In this document: piece by piece, positions 55,201 through 63,434 of the stretch
How the letters are laid out: each line of letters opens with the position of its first letter
Position numbering within the stretch: position 1 is the stretch's first letter
The notes under the pieces: model-generated
The model's database searches: none
Told to the model about the DNA's origin: nothing
Seen by the model: only the letters and a program-made list of their open reading frames with translations
Translations under genes and position numbers: made by a program
NCBI GenBank assembly: GCA_964478165.1
Contig: CAYZGU010000011.1
Span: 62,001-126,000, forward strand
Direction of reading: 5' to 3'
DNA length: 64,000 nucleotides
Source: CAYZGU01 sp964478165
GTDB lineage: Bacteria; Poribacteria; WGA-4E; JAJDTR01

Positions 55201-55322
55201 TTTACCAATCTGTGCTACTAGTTGTTCGATAGGACTTAATTGCAGCAGGAATTCCCGTTTTAAATGACAAACCTGTGTGACTTTGAAGTTGCAAAAGAAT
55301 CTTGACGAATGGAGGAATTCGC

Positions 55323-55682
55323 ATGAATTTGATTGAATCTGTTGAAAGTGAGTATCTGAAGGATGGTTTTCCTGAATTCGGTCCGGGGGATATGGTTCGA
55401 GTCAACACGAAAATTCGGGAGGGAGAAAAAGAACGCATTCAGGCGTATGAGGGCACTGTGATACGACGATCTAATGGAGGATTAAGTGAGACGTTTACAG
55501 TTCGTCGCGTAGCCTTTGGGGAGGGAAGTGAAAGAACCTTCCCACTACATTCGCCAAATATTCAAAGTGTCGAAGTTCTGCGATACGGGGCCGTTCGACG
55601 CGCTAAATTGTACTACCTACGACATCGGACTGGAAATGCCACTAGAGTTCCTGAAAAAAGGAGAATCTCGGTCCAAGAATAA
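55323..55682 (+). CDS. rplS: 50S ribosomal protein L19
   Basis: 119 residues. Large-subunit protein near the 30S interface. Characteristic: FGPGDMVRVNTKIREGEKER, IQAYEGTVIRRSNGGLSETF, TFPLHSPNIQSVEVLRYGAV, RAKLYYLRHRTG. ATG 55323 follows GGAGG at an ideal distance; the upstream ATG at 55302 lacks such a site. It sits after trmD as in most bacteria. Confidence 0.97.
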   Translation: MNLIESVESEYLKDGFPEFGPGDMVRVNTKIREGEKERIQAYEGTVIRRSNGGLSETFTVRRVAFGEGSERTFPLHSPNIQSVEVLRYGAVRRAKLYYLRHRTGNATRVPEKRRISVQE

Positions 55683-55839
55683 GGCCAACGATGACAAGAG
55701 CGCGGCATGACACCGGAGCAAAAGAACAGAAACGGGGACTGCTGTACCTACTTTTCACCGTTTCCCGCAGCAATCGCTAGTTTCAAGCAACACCCACAAG
55801 GGGATTAATCTCGAGAATAGATCGAAAGGTAGGAAGGAT

Positions 55840-56442
55840 ATTCACGCATTCGAGAGAGCTCTATATCAAAGAGGCTATCAACGTATCGCCGGTGTTGACG
55901 AAGCTGGACGCGGTCCGCTAGCAGGACCGGTGGTGGCTTCAGCCGTCATTCTTCCGCTAGATTGTGCGATTGTAGGTATAATGGATTCAAAGCAATTGAC
56001 AGCCAAGCAACGAGATGTATTGTTCGATGAAATTCACGATGCCGCAGTATCAATTGGAATTAGTTACATGGATAGTAAAACTATAGACCAGGTTAACATT
56101 CTGCAGGCTACCATGCAGGCAATGCGAGAATCTATCGAACAAATCGACCCGTCACCAGACTATGTTATTGTTGACGGTACACACATACCGGCCGTATCTA
56201 TACCTACCAAAGCAATTCCAAAAGGTGACTCCCTCAGCCAGTCCGTTGCTGCCGCTTCCATTATCGCAAAAGTGACACGCGATCGATTAATGATCGAACT
56301 AGACAAAGTCTACCCACAATATGGATTTCGACAGCACAAGGGCTATGGCACGGATCAACATCGACAAGCTCTTATCCAATTTGGTCCATGTCCGATCCAC
56401 CGGCGGACCTTTAGGCCTGTCTCCGAACTCTCCGAACATTAA
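55840..56442 (+). CDS. rnhB: Ribonuclease HII, start codon unusual (probably ATT)
   Basis: Removes ribonucleotides from DNA and RNA of RNA-DNA hybrids. The catalytic GVDEAGRGPLAGPVVASAV block starts at about 55891, and further acidic residues lie in DSKQLTAKQRD and DGTHIP; KGDSLSQSVAAASIIAKVTR is typical. The first ATG/GTG/TTG in frame (GTG 55930) would delete the DEAGRG site, so translation must begin upstream. The frame is open back to 55711 but holds no standard start. ATT at 55840 follows AGGAAGG closely and gives a normal N-terminus (HAFERALYQRGYQRIAGVDE). An AUU start, or a mutated start, is inferred. Confidence 0.8.
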   Translation: MHAFERALYQRGYQRIAGVDEAGRGPLAGPVVASAVILPLDCAIVGIMDSKQLTAKQRDVLFDEIHDAAVSIGISYMDSKTIDQVNILQATMQAMRESIEQIDPSPDYVIVDGTHIPAVSIPTKAIPKGDSLSQSVAAASIIAKVTRDRLMIELDKVYPQYGFRQHKGYGTDQHRQALIQFGPCPIHRRTFRPVSELSEH

Positions 56443-56828
56443 CTATGGCGATCTGCGCATGTAGCCATGCCGACATGAATTAATCTATGTTCCAGTACTT
56501 AGTAGCTTGCGCTTAATCGCCAATTAATCGGGTATTCCAGAAACAAGATTTTAGATCTTAAAAACTTTCTACGGCTTAGAATGTCACTGCACTTTTCACT
56601 ATATCCTTAACCGCAATTTAATTACCTTATTATTCATAATCGCCACGGTGAAGTAGGCCATGGCGAATGCCAAGCAGTAACGAATCTCCGCGGTCGTCTT
56701 GAGGGATTCCAAGATAGATGACCTTCTAAATCCTTACCTACCGATTCGGTGTCTCTTCAATCGATTCTTTTTCCAGAATTACACTTGTCAAACTCAATTA
56801 CATCGAAGTTACGTTTGAATCTCTAATG
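56443..56828. other. Intergenic stretch, nothing recognised
   Basis: No gene. In many genomes a YraN nuclease gene follows rnhB, but no clear remnant of it could be read here. Confidence 0.35.
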
Positions 56829-56851
56829 TAGCGCTGGAAGACCCAGCGCTA
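56829..56851. repeat. Perfect inverted repeat (9-bp stem)
   Basis: TAGCGCTGG/CCAGCGCTA with loop AAGAC, 38 nt upstream of the nucleotidyltransferase start. It is a terminator-like stem without U-tract, or a leader structure. Confidence 0.5.
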
Positions 56852-56888
56852 TGGATTTGCGACATAGATTGGACGATAGGAGACAGTC

Positions 56889-57575
56889 GTGCAGGCAATC
56901 ATATTGTGTGGTGGATTGTCAACCCGGTTGGGACCCATAACGAAAAGTATACCCAAGATCCTTTTACAAATCGGTAGTCGGACCGTATTGGATTTTCAAC
57001 TTGATCTCTTGAAGGAAGTAGGCGTCAATGAGGTTGTTCTTGCATCAGGACACTTGCACAACGCACTTTACCAGGCCGTTGGAGAGAACTACCGGGGATT
57101 ACGCGTCCGCTACGCCAGAGAAAAGAGAAAACTCGGCACCGGTGGCGCAATTAAGAACGCCATGTCATATGTCTGTACATCGCCCTTCTTCGTATTCAAT
57201 GGTGACATTTTGATGAAAGGACTTTCGCTTTCAAGAATGTTGGCGCACTTCAGTCCAGACATGCACGGCCTGATACTAGGAACGTTCGTCCAAGATACGC
57301 GTTCTTACGGCGAAATTGTAACGGACGACCGCGGAAAGATAAGCGATTTCCACGAGAAACAATCCATTCTTCGGTCCGGATACGTCAACGCTGCAATATA
57401 TCTTCTTCATCCGTCGATTGCAAGTTTTTTTCCCAATCGACAGGATTTTTCTATTGAACGAGACGTTTTTCCCTGTGTATCCAATCTCCATATGTTCAAA
57501 CAAAAAGAAGGCATGGATTGGTTCGATGTTGGTGTTCCGAAAACACTAGCTCACGCACGCCACCATTTCAGCTGA
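56889..57575 (+). CDS. Sugar-phosphate nucleotidyltransferase (HddC-like)
   Basis: 228 residues of nucleotidyltransferase fold: AIILCGGLSTRLGPITKSIP (pyrophosphorylase signature, with Lys in KSIPK), LGTGGAIKNAM, FFVFNGDILM (metal Asp), and the C-terminal WFDVGVPKTLAHA. It couples a nucleotide to a sugar 1-phosphate. The short single-domain form is close to D-glycero-D-manno-heptose 1-phosphate guanylyltransferases, which would fit with gmhA and the heptose kinase 15 kb away, but glucose- or mannose-type activity is also possible. GTG start with AGGAG upstream. Monocistronic. Confidence 0.8.
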   Translation: MQAIILCGGLSTRLGPITKSIPKILLQIGSRTVLDFQLDLLKEVGVNEVVLASGHLHNALYQAVGENYRGLRVRYAREKRKLGTGGAIKNAMSYVCTSPFFVFNGDILMKGLSLSRMLAHFSPDMHGLILGTFVQDTRSYGEIVTDDRGKISDFHEKQSILRSGYVNAAIYLLHPSIASFFPNRQDFSIERDVFPCVSNLHMFKQKEGMDWFDVGVPKTLAHARHHFS

Positions 57576-57820
57576 GAGTTAGACGAGGCAAGCAGTTCTC
57601 GCTAAGACTTATCCAGACATCATAAACATCGAAAGTCTTCTGAATGTACTGTAGGACATTGCATAGGAGCGAGATTATAATGTGTCGTCGCTAGACAGCG
57701 TTTGAAGGTACAGCATTCGGGGAAAACAGATCGTCCGACATCCTTTTTTGTGATTTCGCAAACTACGAAAGCAATGCTTGGATTGCTATTTCTTCGCGTG
57801 CGCTTACAATTACTTACACG

Positions 57821-59113
57821 CTACTTCCTTAAGCAGCAGTGTTTATGCTTTTTACCGCTGCCGCACGGGCACGGCGAATTCCGTCCGACTTTTTCAGCCG
57901 TCTCAGAGCGGACCACTGTTCCGGTCAATTGGCGATTCCCCTCTTCACGCATCACTGGACTAATGCTATTGGCAGGGCGCCCAGCTTCCAACGCTGCCGC
58001 CATTAGTCTCATCGGTTCATCAACATGGTTAAAGAACATCTTGTAACCAGCACAGAGATAATTCAACCCATCTTCGCCAGTAGGTGCCTGGATGAAACGG
58101 TTTTTCGGACAACCTCCGTTACAAACGAAACGTACTTCACACTCTTGGCAGTAGGCCGGCAAGTTGTCTCGCTTGTCTGTCCCGAATTTCCTCTGGAATT
58201 GCGAATCAACCATCTCCTCCATCGATTTTTCAGCAATATTTCCCAGATGATATTCTGGAAACACAAAGTGATCGCAAGAATACAAATCTCCGTTATGCTC
58301 AATCGCCATTGCGTCACCACACGTCTCGCTAAAAATACACAAACTAGGTTTATAGCCCAGCCAGGCTTCCAAAGCGATATCGAAAATCTGCACGAATATC
58401 TTCCCGATGTCATTCATTACCCATTGATCGAAAATCGCGCATAAAAACTTCCCATATTGCTTCGCTTCGACGGAACATTCAGAAACATTTCGGCCCTCGA
58501 GATGTTCAACAGCTGGAATAAACTGTAGAAACTCAACACCAAGACTCTTGAAATAACGATACAGTTCAAGCGGATAATCAGCATTGTATCGGTTCAAAAC
58601 GCAAAGCACATTATAATCCACACCGTGTTTCTGGAGGAGCTTAAGCCCACGAAGCACATCCTTCGAAGACGGTCTACCGTGTTTGTCATATCGCAGTCTG
58701 TCGTGAAGCTTAGGCGGGCCATCAATACTGAGACCGATTAGGAAGTTATTACGCTTTAGAAACGTTGCCCACTCGTCATTGAGGAGAGTTCCATTAGTTT
58801 GAAAGGAATTTTGAATGCGCATACCCGTACGCCGGTATTTTTTCTGAAATTCGACAGCACGTCGAAAAAACTCTACGCCCATCAATGTTGGTTCACCGCC
58901 CTGCCATGCAAAAGTGACCTCGTCAACTTTCTGGGCTTCAATATATTGGCGCACATAATTTTCTAAGACTTCGTCCGTCATACGAAATGAACGCGTATTA
59001 GGGTACAATTTCTCTTTATCTAAATAGAAACAGTATTCACAATCCAAATTGCAAATTGGTCCAATGGGCTTTGTCATCACATGAAACGCTTTTGGCGATC
59101 TGGATTCAGTCAT
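57821..59113 (-). CDS. Anaerobic sulfatase-maturating radical SAM enzyme with SEC-C tail
   Basis: 430 residues from the chosen start. Converts an active-site Cys/Ser of sulfatases to formylglycine using S-adenosylmethionine. Motifs: radical SAM cluster CNLDCEYCFY, FAWQGGEPTLMGVEFF, the auxiliary cluster cysteines (CIFSETCGDAMAIEHNG, YSCDHFVFPEYHLGNI, YCQECEVRFVCNGGCPKNRF) and, at the very end, a SEC-C zinc motif GRNSPCPCGSGKKHKHCC, an uncommon addition. ATG 59113 is chosen because GGGAGG precedes it; the frame opens at 59140. No sulfatase gene is in the window. The promoter is at 59177-59205. Confidence 0.92.
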   Translation of the reverse strand: MTESRSPKAFHVMTKPIGPICNLDCEYCFYLDKEKLYPNTRSFRMTDEVLENYVRQYIEAQKVDEVTFAWQGGEPTLMGVEFFRRAVEFQKKYRRTGMRIQNSFQTNGTLLNDEWATFLKRNNFLIGLSIDGPPKLHDRLRYDKHGRPSSKDVLRGLKLLQKHGVDYNVLCVLNRYNADYPLELYRYFKSLGVEFLQFIPAVEHLEGRNVSECSVEAKQYGKFLCAIFDQWVMNDIGKIFVQIFDIALEAWLGYKPSLCIFSETCGDAMAIEHNGDLYSCDHFVFPEYHLGNIAEKSMEEMVDSQFQRKFGTDKRDNLPAYCQECEVRFVCNGGCPKNRFIQAPTGEDGLNYLCAGYKMFFNHVDEPMRLMAAALEAGRPANSISPVMREEGNRQLTGTVVRSETAEKVGRNSPCPCGSGKKHKHCCLRK

Positions 59114-59176
59114 CTTATTTTCCTCCCAATGGAACAGCACTCATGCAAAGTCAGACTAACGAACATACCAGGAGAA

Positions 59177-59205
59177 ATCTTAGCAAAATTTTGACAGCAA
59201 ATCAA
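59177..59205 (-). promoter_or_regulatory. Promoter of the anSME gene
   Basis: On the minus strand TTGATT (59200-59205), a 17-nt spacer, TAAGAT (59177-59182), about 65 nt before the ATG. Confidence 0.55.
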
Positions 59206-59968
59206 TAAAAAACTAGGAATTTTTTTCAGTCTCAGATGTTTACAGAACAGGCAAGTTTACTTTAAGTCTTATACCCATGATAAACATTGACCACAACCGA
59301 GACATAGTATGAACGCTGTCGCGAACCCCAGAGCAAACAAGGATCCAGTCAATCGCAGCCAGATAACGTACTGATTAGTCCGGATTGAAGACATAATACT
59401 GTTTCCTCGCTCAAGTTACCAAAGACAATGGTGTTGGAATCCAGATGGCTACGCACTGCTTGACGTGACCAGGAATTGCTTGGTCATGGTCAAGATTCCT
59501 CTGATTTAGGAAAGCCCAATGCACGCCCCATAACGTTAATAAGCGTTGTGGCACTTCTAAACGAAAGGAGGTTGAAACTCAAGACACGCAAAATCCAAAA
59601 ACCGCTCGCTCTTGGAATTTTCGACAGGAGCATTGAGATGCAGAAAGCCGCACACGAACAAAACTTTGAAGGTTTTTGTTCGACACGTAATCAACTGGGC
59701 AAAGGTCTAGAACTCAGCACATTAAATCATTTGACAACACGACGCAACGGTAAGGTCGATCGTCAGATCGAGGACGACAAAGGAATGACCACCCAAGTGT
59801 CACTGCCAATACTAGTTCGTCAATCAAATAGTCTGGCCATATTTCCAGGAAATTGCCTAGTCGCCCATTGCGTGCTATAATGTGTATGCTTCTGTTTCGA
59901 ATTTCAAACAGCGTCGAGGCGCAACAATGTCATGTAAGAGTCAGATTGTGAAAGGATAACGAAGTCTA
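59206..59968. other. Intergenic stretch with a doubtful plus-strand frame
   Basis: A frame with TTG at 59573, placed on a strong AAAGGAGG, runs to 59880 (KTRKIQKPLALGIFDRSIEM...) but matches no family I know and contains a CGAACAAAA/TTTTGTTCG hairpin (about 59655-59683). Another protein-like bit (WNPDGYALLDVTRNCLVMVK) lies near 59440-59505. Probably decayed; a small gene cannot be excluded. Confidence 0.3.
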
Positions 59969-60505
59969 ATGTCAGAGTCACTAGAGACAGCAACACTGGG
60001 TGCCGGGTGCTTTTGGTGCGTCGAAGCGATTTTTCAAAATCTCAAAGGCGTACATCATGTCGTATCCGGATACTCGGGGGGTACAGTAGAACACCCAACC
60101 TATCAACAGGTTTGTACAGGAACAACCGGTCATGTTGAAGTTGTACAAATTCGCTTTGATCCAAAGATTATCGCGTTTCAGGACTTGCTAGATGTTTTTT
60201 GGCACACCCATGATCCGACAACAGCAAATCGCCAAGGAGCAGACATTGGAACTCAATACCGATCGATAATCTTCTATAGCACTGAAGAACACCAAGCAAT
60301 CGCTGAAAGATCGAAGAAAGAAACAGATGCCTCAGGATTATGGGCGAGTCCGATTCTCACTGAAATCATTCCCTTCTCCAATCTGTACCCTGCAGAAGAA
60401 TATCACCAGAACTATTATCGGTCGAATCTGGATCAGTCATATTGCCAGATCGTCATCAATCCTAAACTGAGGAAGTTCAAGAATGAGTTTGCCGACAAAC
60501 TATAA
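59969..60505 (+). CDS. msrA: Peptide-methionine (S)-S-oxide reductase MsrA
   Basis: 178 residues. Repairs methionine-S-sulfoxide in proteins. The active-site GAGCFWCVEAIF with the catalytic Cys, GYSGGTVEHPTYQQVCTG, GHVEVVQIRFDP and the ITEIIPFSNLYPAEEYHQNYY-type C-terminus are all present. Cysteine, not selenocysteine, is used at the active site (TGC codon). It stands alone, with no MsrB partner nearby. Confidence 0.96.
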   Translation: MSESLETATLGAGCFWCVEAIFQNLKGVHHVVSGYSGGTVEHPTYQQVCTGTTGHVEVVQIRFDPKIIAFQDLLDVFWHTHDPTTANRQGADIGTQYRSIIFYSTEEHQAIAERSKKETDASGLWASPILTEIIPFSNLYPAEEYHQNYYRSNLDQSYCQIVINPKLRKFKNEFADKL

Positions 60506-60681
60506 AGAACACAATAGCGGCACAGAGCTGTGTATATTTGGCATACCCTTCATCTGCCTGCACGGCTGGGTTCGGTGCATGCCAGGCTGAGATGTGAAAC
60601 ACTATTAGATGGAACAACGCAGTAAGGATGTGAACTAACCGATCAGTCAAGATGTGTATTTGGATGGGCTCGAGGAAATCA
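60506..60681. other. Intergenic stretch downstream of msrA
   Basis: Nothing recognised before the hairpin at 60682. Confidence 0.3.
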
Positions 60682-60730
60682 CCTGACTCCATTGACTGAG
60701 CAAAGAACAGTCTCAGTCAACGGAGTCAGG
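60682..60730. terminator. Large hairpin (18 of 19 bp paired) at the end of a minus-strand frame
   Basis: CCTGACTCCATTGACTGAG pairs with CTCAGTCAACGGAGTCAGG, with one mismatch and an 11-nt loop. On the minus strand the first arm contains the stop codon of the frame ending at 60713, so it could act as a terminator or 3'-end stabiliser for that gene; between it and msrA on the plus strand it may also stop msrA transcripts. Confidence 0.6.
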
Positions 60731-61055
60731 CCAAATTTCCAGGAAGTTTTCGACTGGAATATCTGGTGAGATTTTCACAACGATGTTCTGTGACGGAGAG
60801 TCTTTCAACACAACAATCGCAAAAAACACGTAAGGAGAACGAGATGTTCCCACCTTCCTACTAATTTGGAATAACGAATGTGAGCATACAACGGACCGTG
60901 CAGCAGACATCTCCTCTACGGCCGTCAATCCGTAGAAATCCAACCGTCTTCTTGGTTAAGGATCAATTTATCTAGACCATCTTTACTGTGAAACCTCGCT
61001 TCTTTCAATACCATGTAACAATCCACCGCACGGCAGATGATTATTCCCATCTTGA
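60713..61055 (-). pseudogene. Unidentified minus-strand pseudogene
   Basis: The 3' frame (60943 to TGA 60713) reads FYGLTAVEEMSAARSVVCSH ... PSQNIVVKISPDIPVENFLE. Upstream in another frame is VDCYMVLKEARFHSKDGLDK LILNQEDG, joined at about 60945 by a frameshift. It is gene-like and ends in a strong hairpin, but I do not recognise the family. Confidence 0.4.
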
Positions 61056-61431
61056 GGAAAATCCATCTCTCTCCCGATCGAAATTTAGAATCCCACGACG
61101 AGTTGACGTTGCGCTATCAAACCAGAATTCCGAACCCAAGAACAACTAACAATCCTTTCCACATCTAGTTATCTCTACTACTAGGCTGATTCGGGCTCTG
61201 TAGATAAACCTGATAGGTTTCATCGAGAACCTATTTTTTACTGCTTTCTTCATTGGGCTTATAGCAACTTGAGACATAAAGAAAACTCGCTAAATCCTTA
61301 ACACAGATTCTTCGAGCATCAAAGAGGCCTGAACTTAATCATGATGGCGCCAGATCTCATTACTTGGACAACCGTGTCGACAGTAGCTTTAACTTCGATC
61401 CGGATATCCAATTATCTCAGTCCTTCCTACG
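61056..61431. other. Intergenic stretch downstream of thrC
   Basis: Nothing recognised; no terminator for the scp-thrC unit is obvious. Confidence 0.3.
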
Positions 61432-62784
61432 TCACCTCAAACGATTATTAATCGATTTTACTACCTTTTCATAATCTGCTTCGATGTCCATGGGCTCATT
61501 CACATGTCGTGGGTAAACGTCGTCTAAGGCACCCTGCTGGTAACGAATCTTGAAATCGTGAAACTTCAGGCCATTTGCCGTCGAGATTACAACCACGCGA
61601 TCAGTCGAACGAATTTCCTTTCGTTCGACTAGTTTCAACAAAACCGCCAGGGCAACTCCCGTATGTGGGCAGTTGAGCAACCCTGTGCGGTCGGCTTTCG
61701 CAGCGGCATTCGCCAACTCATCCTCGGTGGCTTCCTCCACAACACCATCAAATTGTCGTAGAATCTTTACAGCCCGCTTCGCCGAAACTGGGTTACCAAT
61801 CTGAATTGCATTGGCTATCGTAGGTTGAGCAACAACAGGCTTGAATTCCGTGAAACGTTTTTGATAACTTTGATATAGAGGGTTCGCTCTAGAGGACTGC
61901 GCACAAACAATTCGCGGCAATCTGCTGATTAATCCGAGATCTCGCATCATCAAGAACCCGAGTCCCAAAGCTGTTACATTTCCCAGATTCCCACCGGGGA
62001 TAATCACCCAGTCTGGGATTTCCCAGTCAAACTGTTGCACGATCTCAATACTAATTGTCTTCTGACCTTCAATTCGGAGCGAATTTATTGAGTTCGCGAG
62101 GTAGAATTCTGGCTGCGCTGCTAGTTTCTGAACGATTGCCATGCACCCGTCAAAGTCAGTATCCAGAGACAAAGTGATTGCGCCATTGGCAATTGGTTGG
62201 ATGAGTTGCGCAGGGGAAACTTTCGCTCGTGGAAGTAAAACAATTGCCGGAATAGCTGCGGCCGCTGCATATGCTGCGAGAGCAGCAGAAGTATCACCGC
62301 TCGATGCGCAGAGAACCGCACGAATCTCGGTACCACGTGCAATAATCTGTTTAACCATGGACATCAAAACGGTCATTCCCAGGTCCTTGAAAGACCCGGT
62401 GTGGCTGTTCCCGCACTGCTTAATCCAAAGGTCGGAGACTCCAATCTCGCCTCCTAATCGCTCTGCCCAAAAAAGATTCGTACCCCCTTCGGACATCGAA
62501 ACGATATTCGGATCATCAACAATTGGACAAATAAACTCTTTCTTCCCCCAGACACCACTACCATATGGGTACTCTGTTCCCATATAGCGTCGATCAAATA
62601 GCGCCATCCATGCTGCTGCACTCCGGCGTTTAAGAGCGTCAACATCATGTTTGACCTCTAATAATCCGCCGCAGCGGCGACAACGATAAATTATTTCATG
62701 CAGGGAGTATTGCTCATCGCAACCATCACTACATTCAAACCATGCGTCATACCTCATCCATGTTCTCCAATCACTTTTGCTCAT
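61432..62784 (-). CDS. thrC: Threonine synthase
   Basis: 450 residues. Makes L-threonine from O-phospho-L-homoserine with PLP. The PLP lysine is in GNSHTGSFKDLGMTVL, SSGDTSAALAAYAAAA binds phosphate, and VIIPGGNLGNVTALGLGFLM is typical. The N-terminus carries a zinc-ribbon-like pair CSDGC...CRRCGG, as in archaeal-type threonine synthases. The ATG overlaps the scpB stop by four bases (ATGA). Together with the threonine dehydrogenase at 1402 it gives the window both synthesis and breakdown of threonine. Confidence 0.95.
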   Translation of the reverse strand: MSKSDWRTWMRYDAWFECSDGCDEQYSLHEIIYRCRRCGGLLEVKHDVDALKRRSAAAWMALFDRRYMGTEYPYGSGVWGKKEFICPIVDDPNIVSMSEGGTNLFWAERLGGEIGVSDLWIKQCGNSHTGSFKDLGMTVLMSMVKQIIARGTEIRAVLCASSGDTSAALAAYAAAAAIPAIVLLPRAKVSPAQLIQPIANGAITLSLDTDFDGCMAIVQKLAAQPEFYLANSINSLRIEGQKTISIEIVQQFDWEIPDWVIIPGGNLGNVTALGLGFLMMRDLGLISRLPRIVCAQSSRANPLYQSYQKRFTEFKPVVAQPTIANAIQIGNPVSAKRAVKILRQFDGVVEEATEDELANAAAKADRTGLLNCPHTGVALAVLLKLVERKEIRSTDRVVVISTANGLKFHDFKIRYQQGALDDVYPRHVNEPMDIEADYEKVVKSINNRLR

Positions 62785-63368
62785 TCTTCATTTTGTGCCT
62801 CATGCAAAATCTCTTCAATCTCCTTCATGGACGGAAGATCAGAAAGATCTCTCAGTCCGAATTGTTCCAAGAATTCGTCGGTAGTGGAAAAGAGGAGCGA
62901 GCGACCTTGGCCAGGTTTTCGACCAGCAATGCGCACCAATCCCTTCTGAATCAGTGAGCTTAAAACGCTGTCACTATTGACACCTCGAATTTCTTCAACT
63001 TCGGTTCGCGTCACGGGCTGCTTATAGGCAACGATTGCGACCGTTTCCAGTGCAGAAGGTGAGAGTCTGACACGAACTTGGCGCGTGTGGAATTTCTCAA
63101 TCCAACTCCGATACTCAGGACGTGTGCAAACCTGAAATCCGTTGGCAATCTCAATCAGTTGAAAGCTACGATTCGTGGCTTGATACTCATCACGGAGCTT
63201 CGTCAGCTGATTTCGGATATCGTCTACTAATAGGTTACTGAAGACATGTCCAAATTGCTCAAGGGAGATTGGTTCGTTTGCAGCGAAGAGAATTGCCTCG
63301 AGAATTGACCTGACTTGGATTGGCGTCAAGGATGAATCCTCGACCATAGTAGGAGAATTTTCGCTCAT
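62781..63368 (-). CDS. scpB: Segregation and condensation protein B
   Basis: 195 residues. Winged-helix kleisin-associated subunit of the SMC-ScpA-ScpB condensin that organises chromosomes. Typical: IRSILEAILFAANEPISLEQ, LSPSALETVAIVAYKQPVTR, VEEIRGVNSDSVLSSLIQKG, GRPGQ-type KPGQGRSLLFSTTDEFLEQF, GLRDLSDLP. It lies between scpA (66 nt upstream) and thrC (ATGA overlap). Confidence 0.96.
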   Translation of the reverse strand: MSENSPTMVEDSSLTPIQVRSILEAILFAANEPISLEQFGHVFSNLLVDDIRNQLTKLRDEYQATNRSFQLIEIANGFQVCTRPEYRSWIEKFHTRQVRVRLSPSALETVAIVAYKQPVTRTEVEEIRGVNSDSVLSSLIQKGLVRIAGRKPGQGRSLLFSTTDEFLEQFGLRDLSDLPSMKEIEEILHEAQNEE

Positions 63369-63434
63369 GAAAGTAACACTTCAATCGGATATTGGCGAAG
63401 TAGGTTTCGTCACAAAACCTATTGAGTTTGTGAA

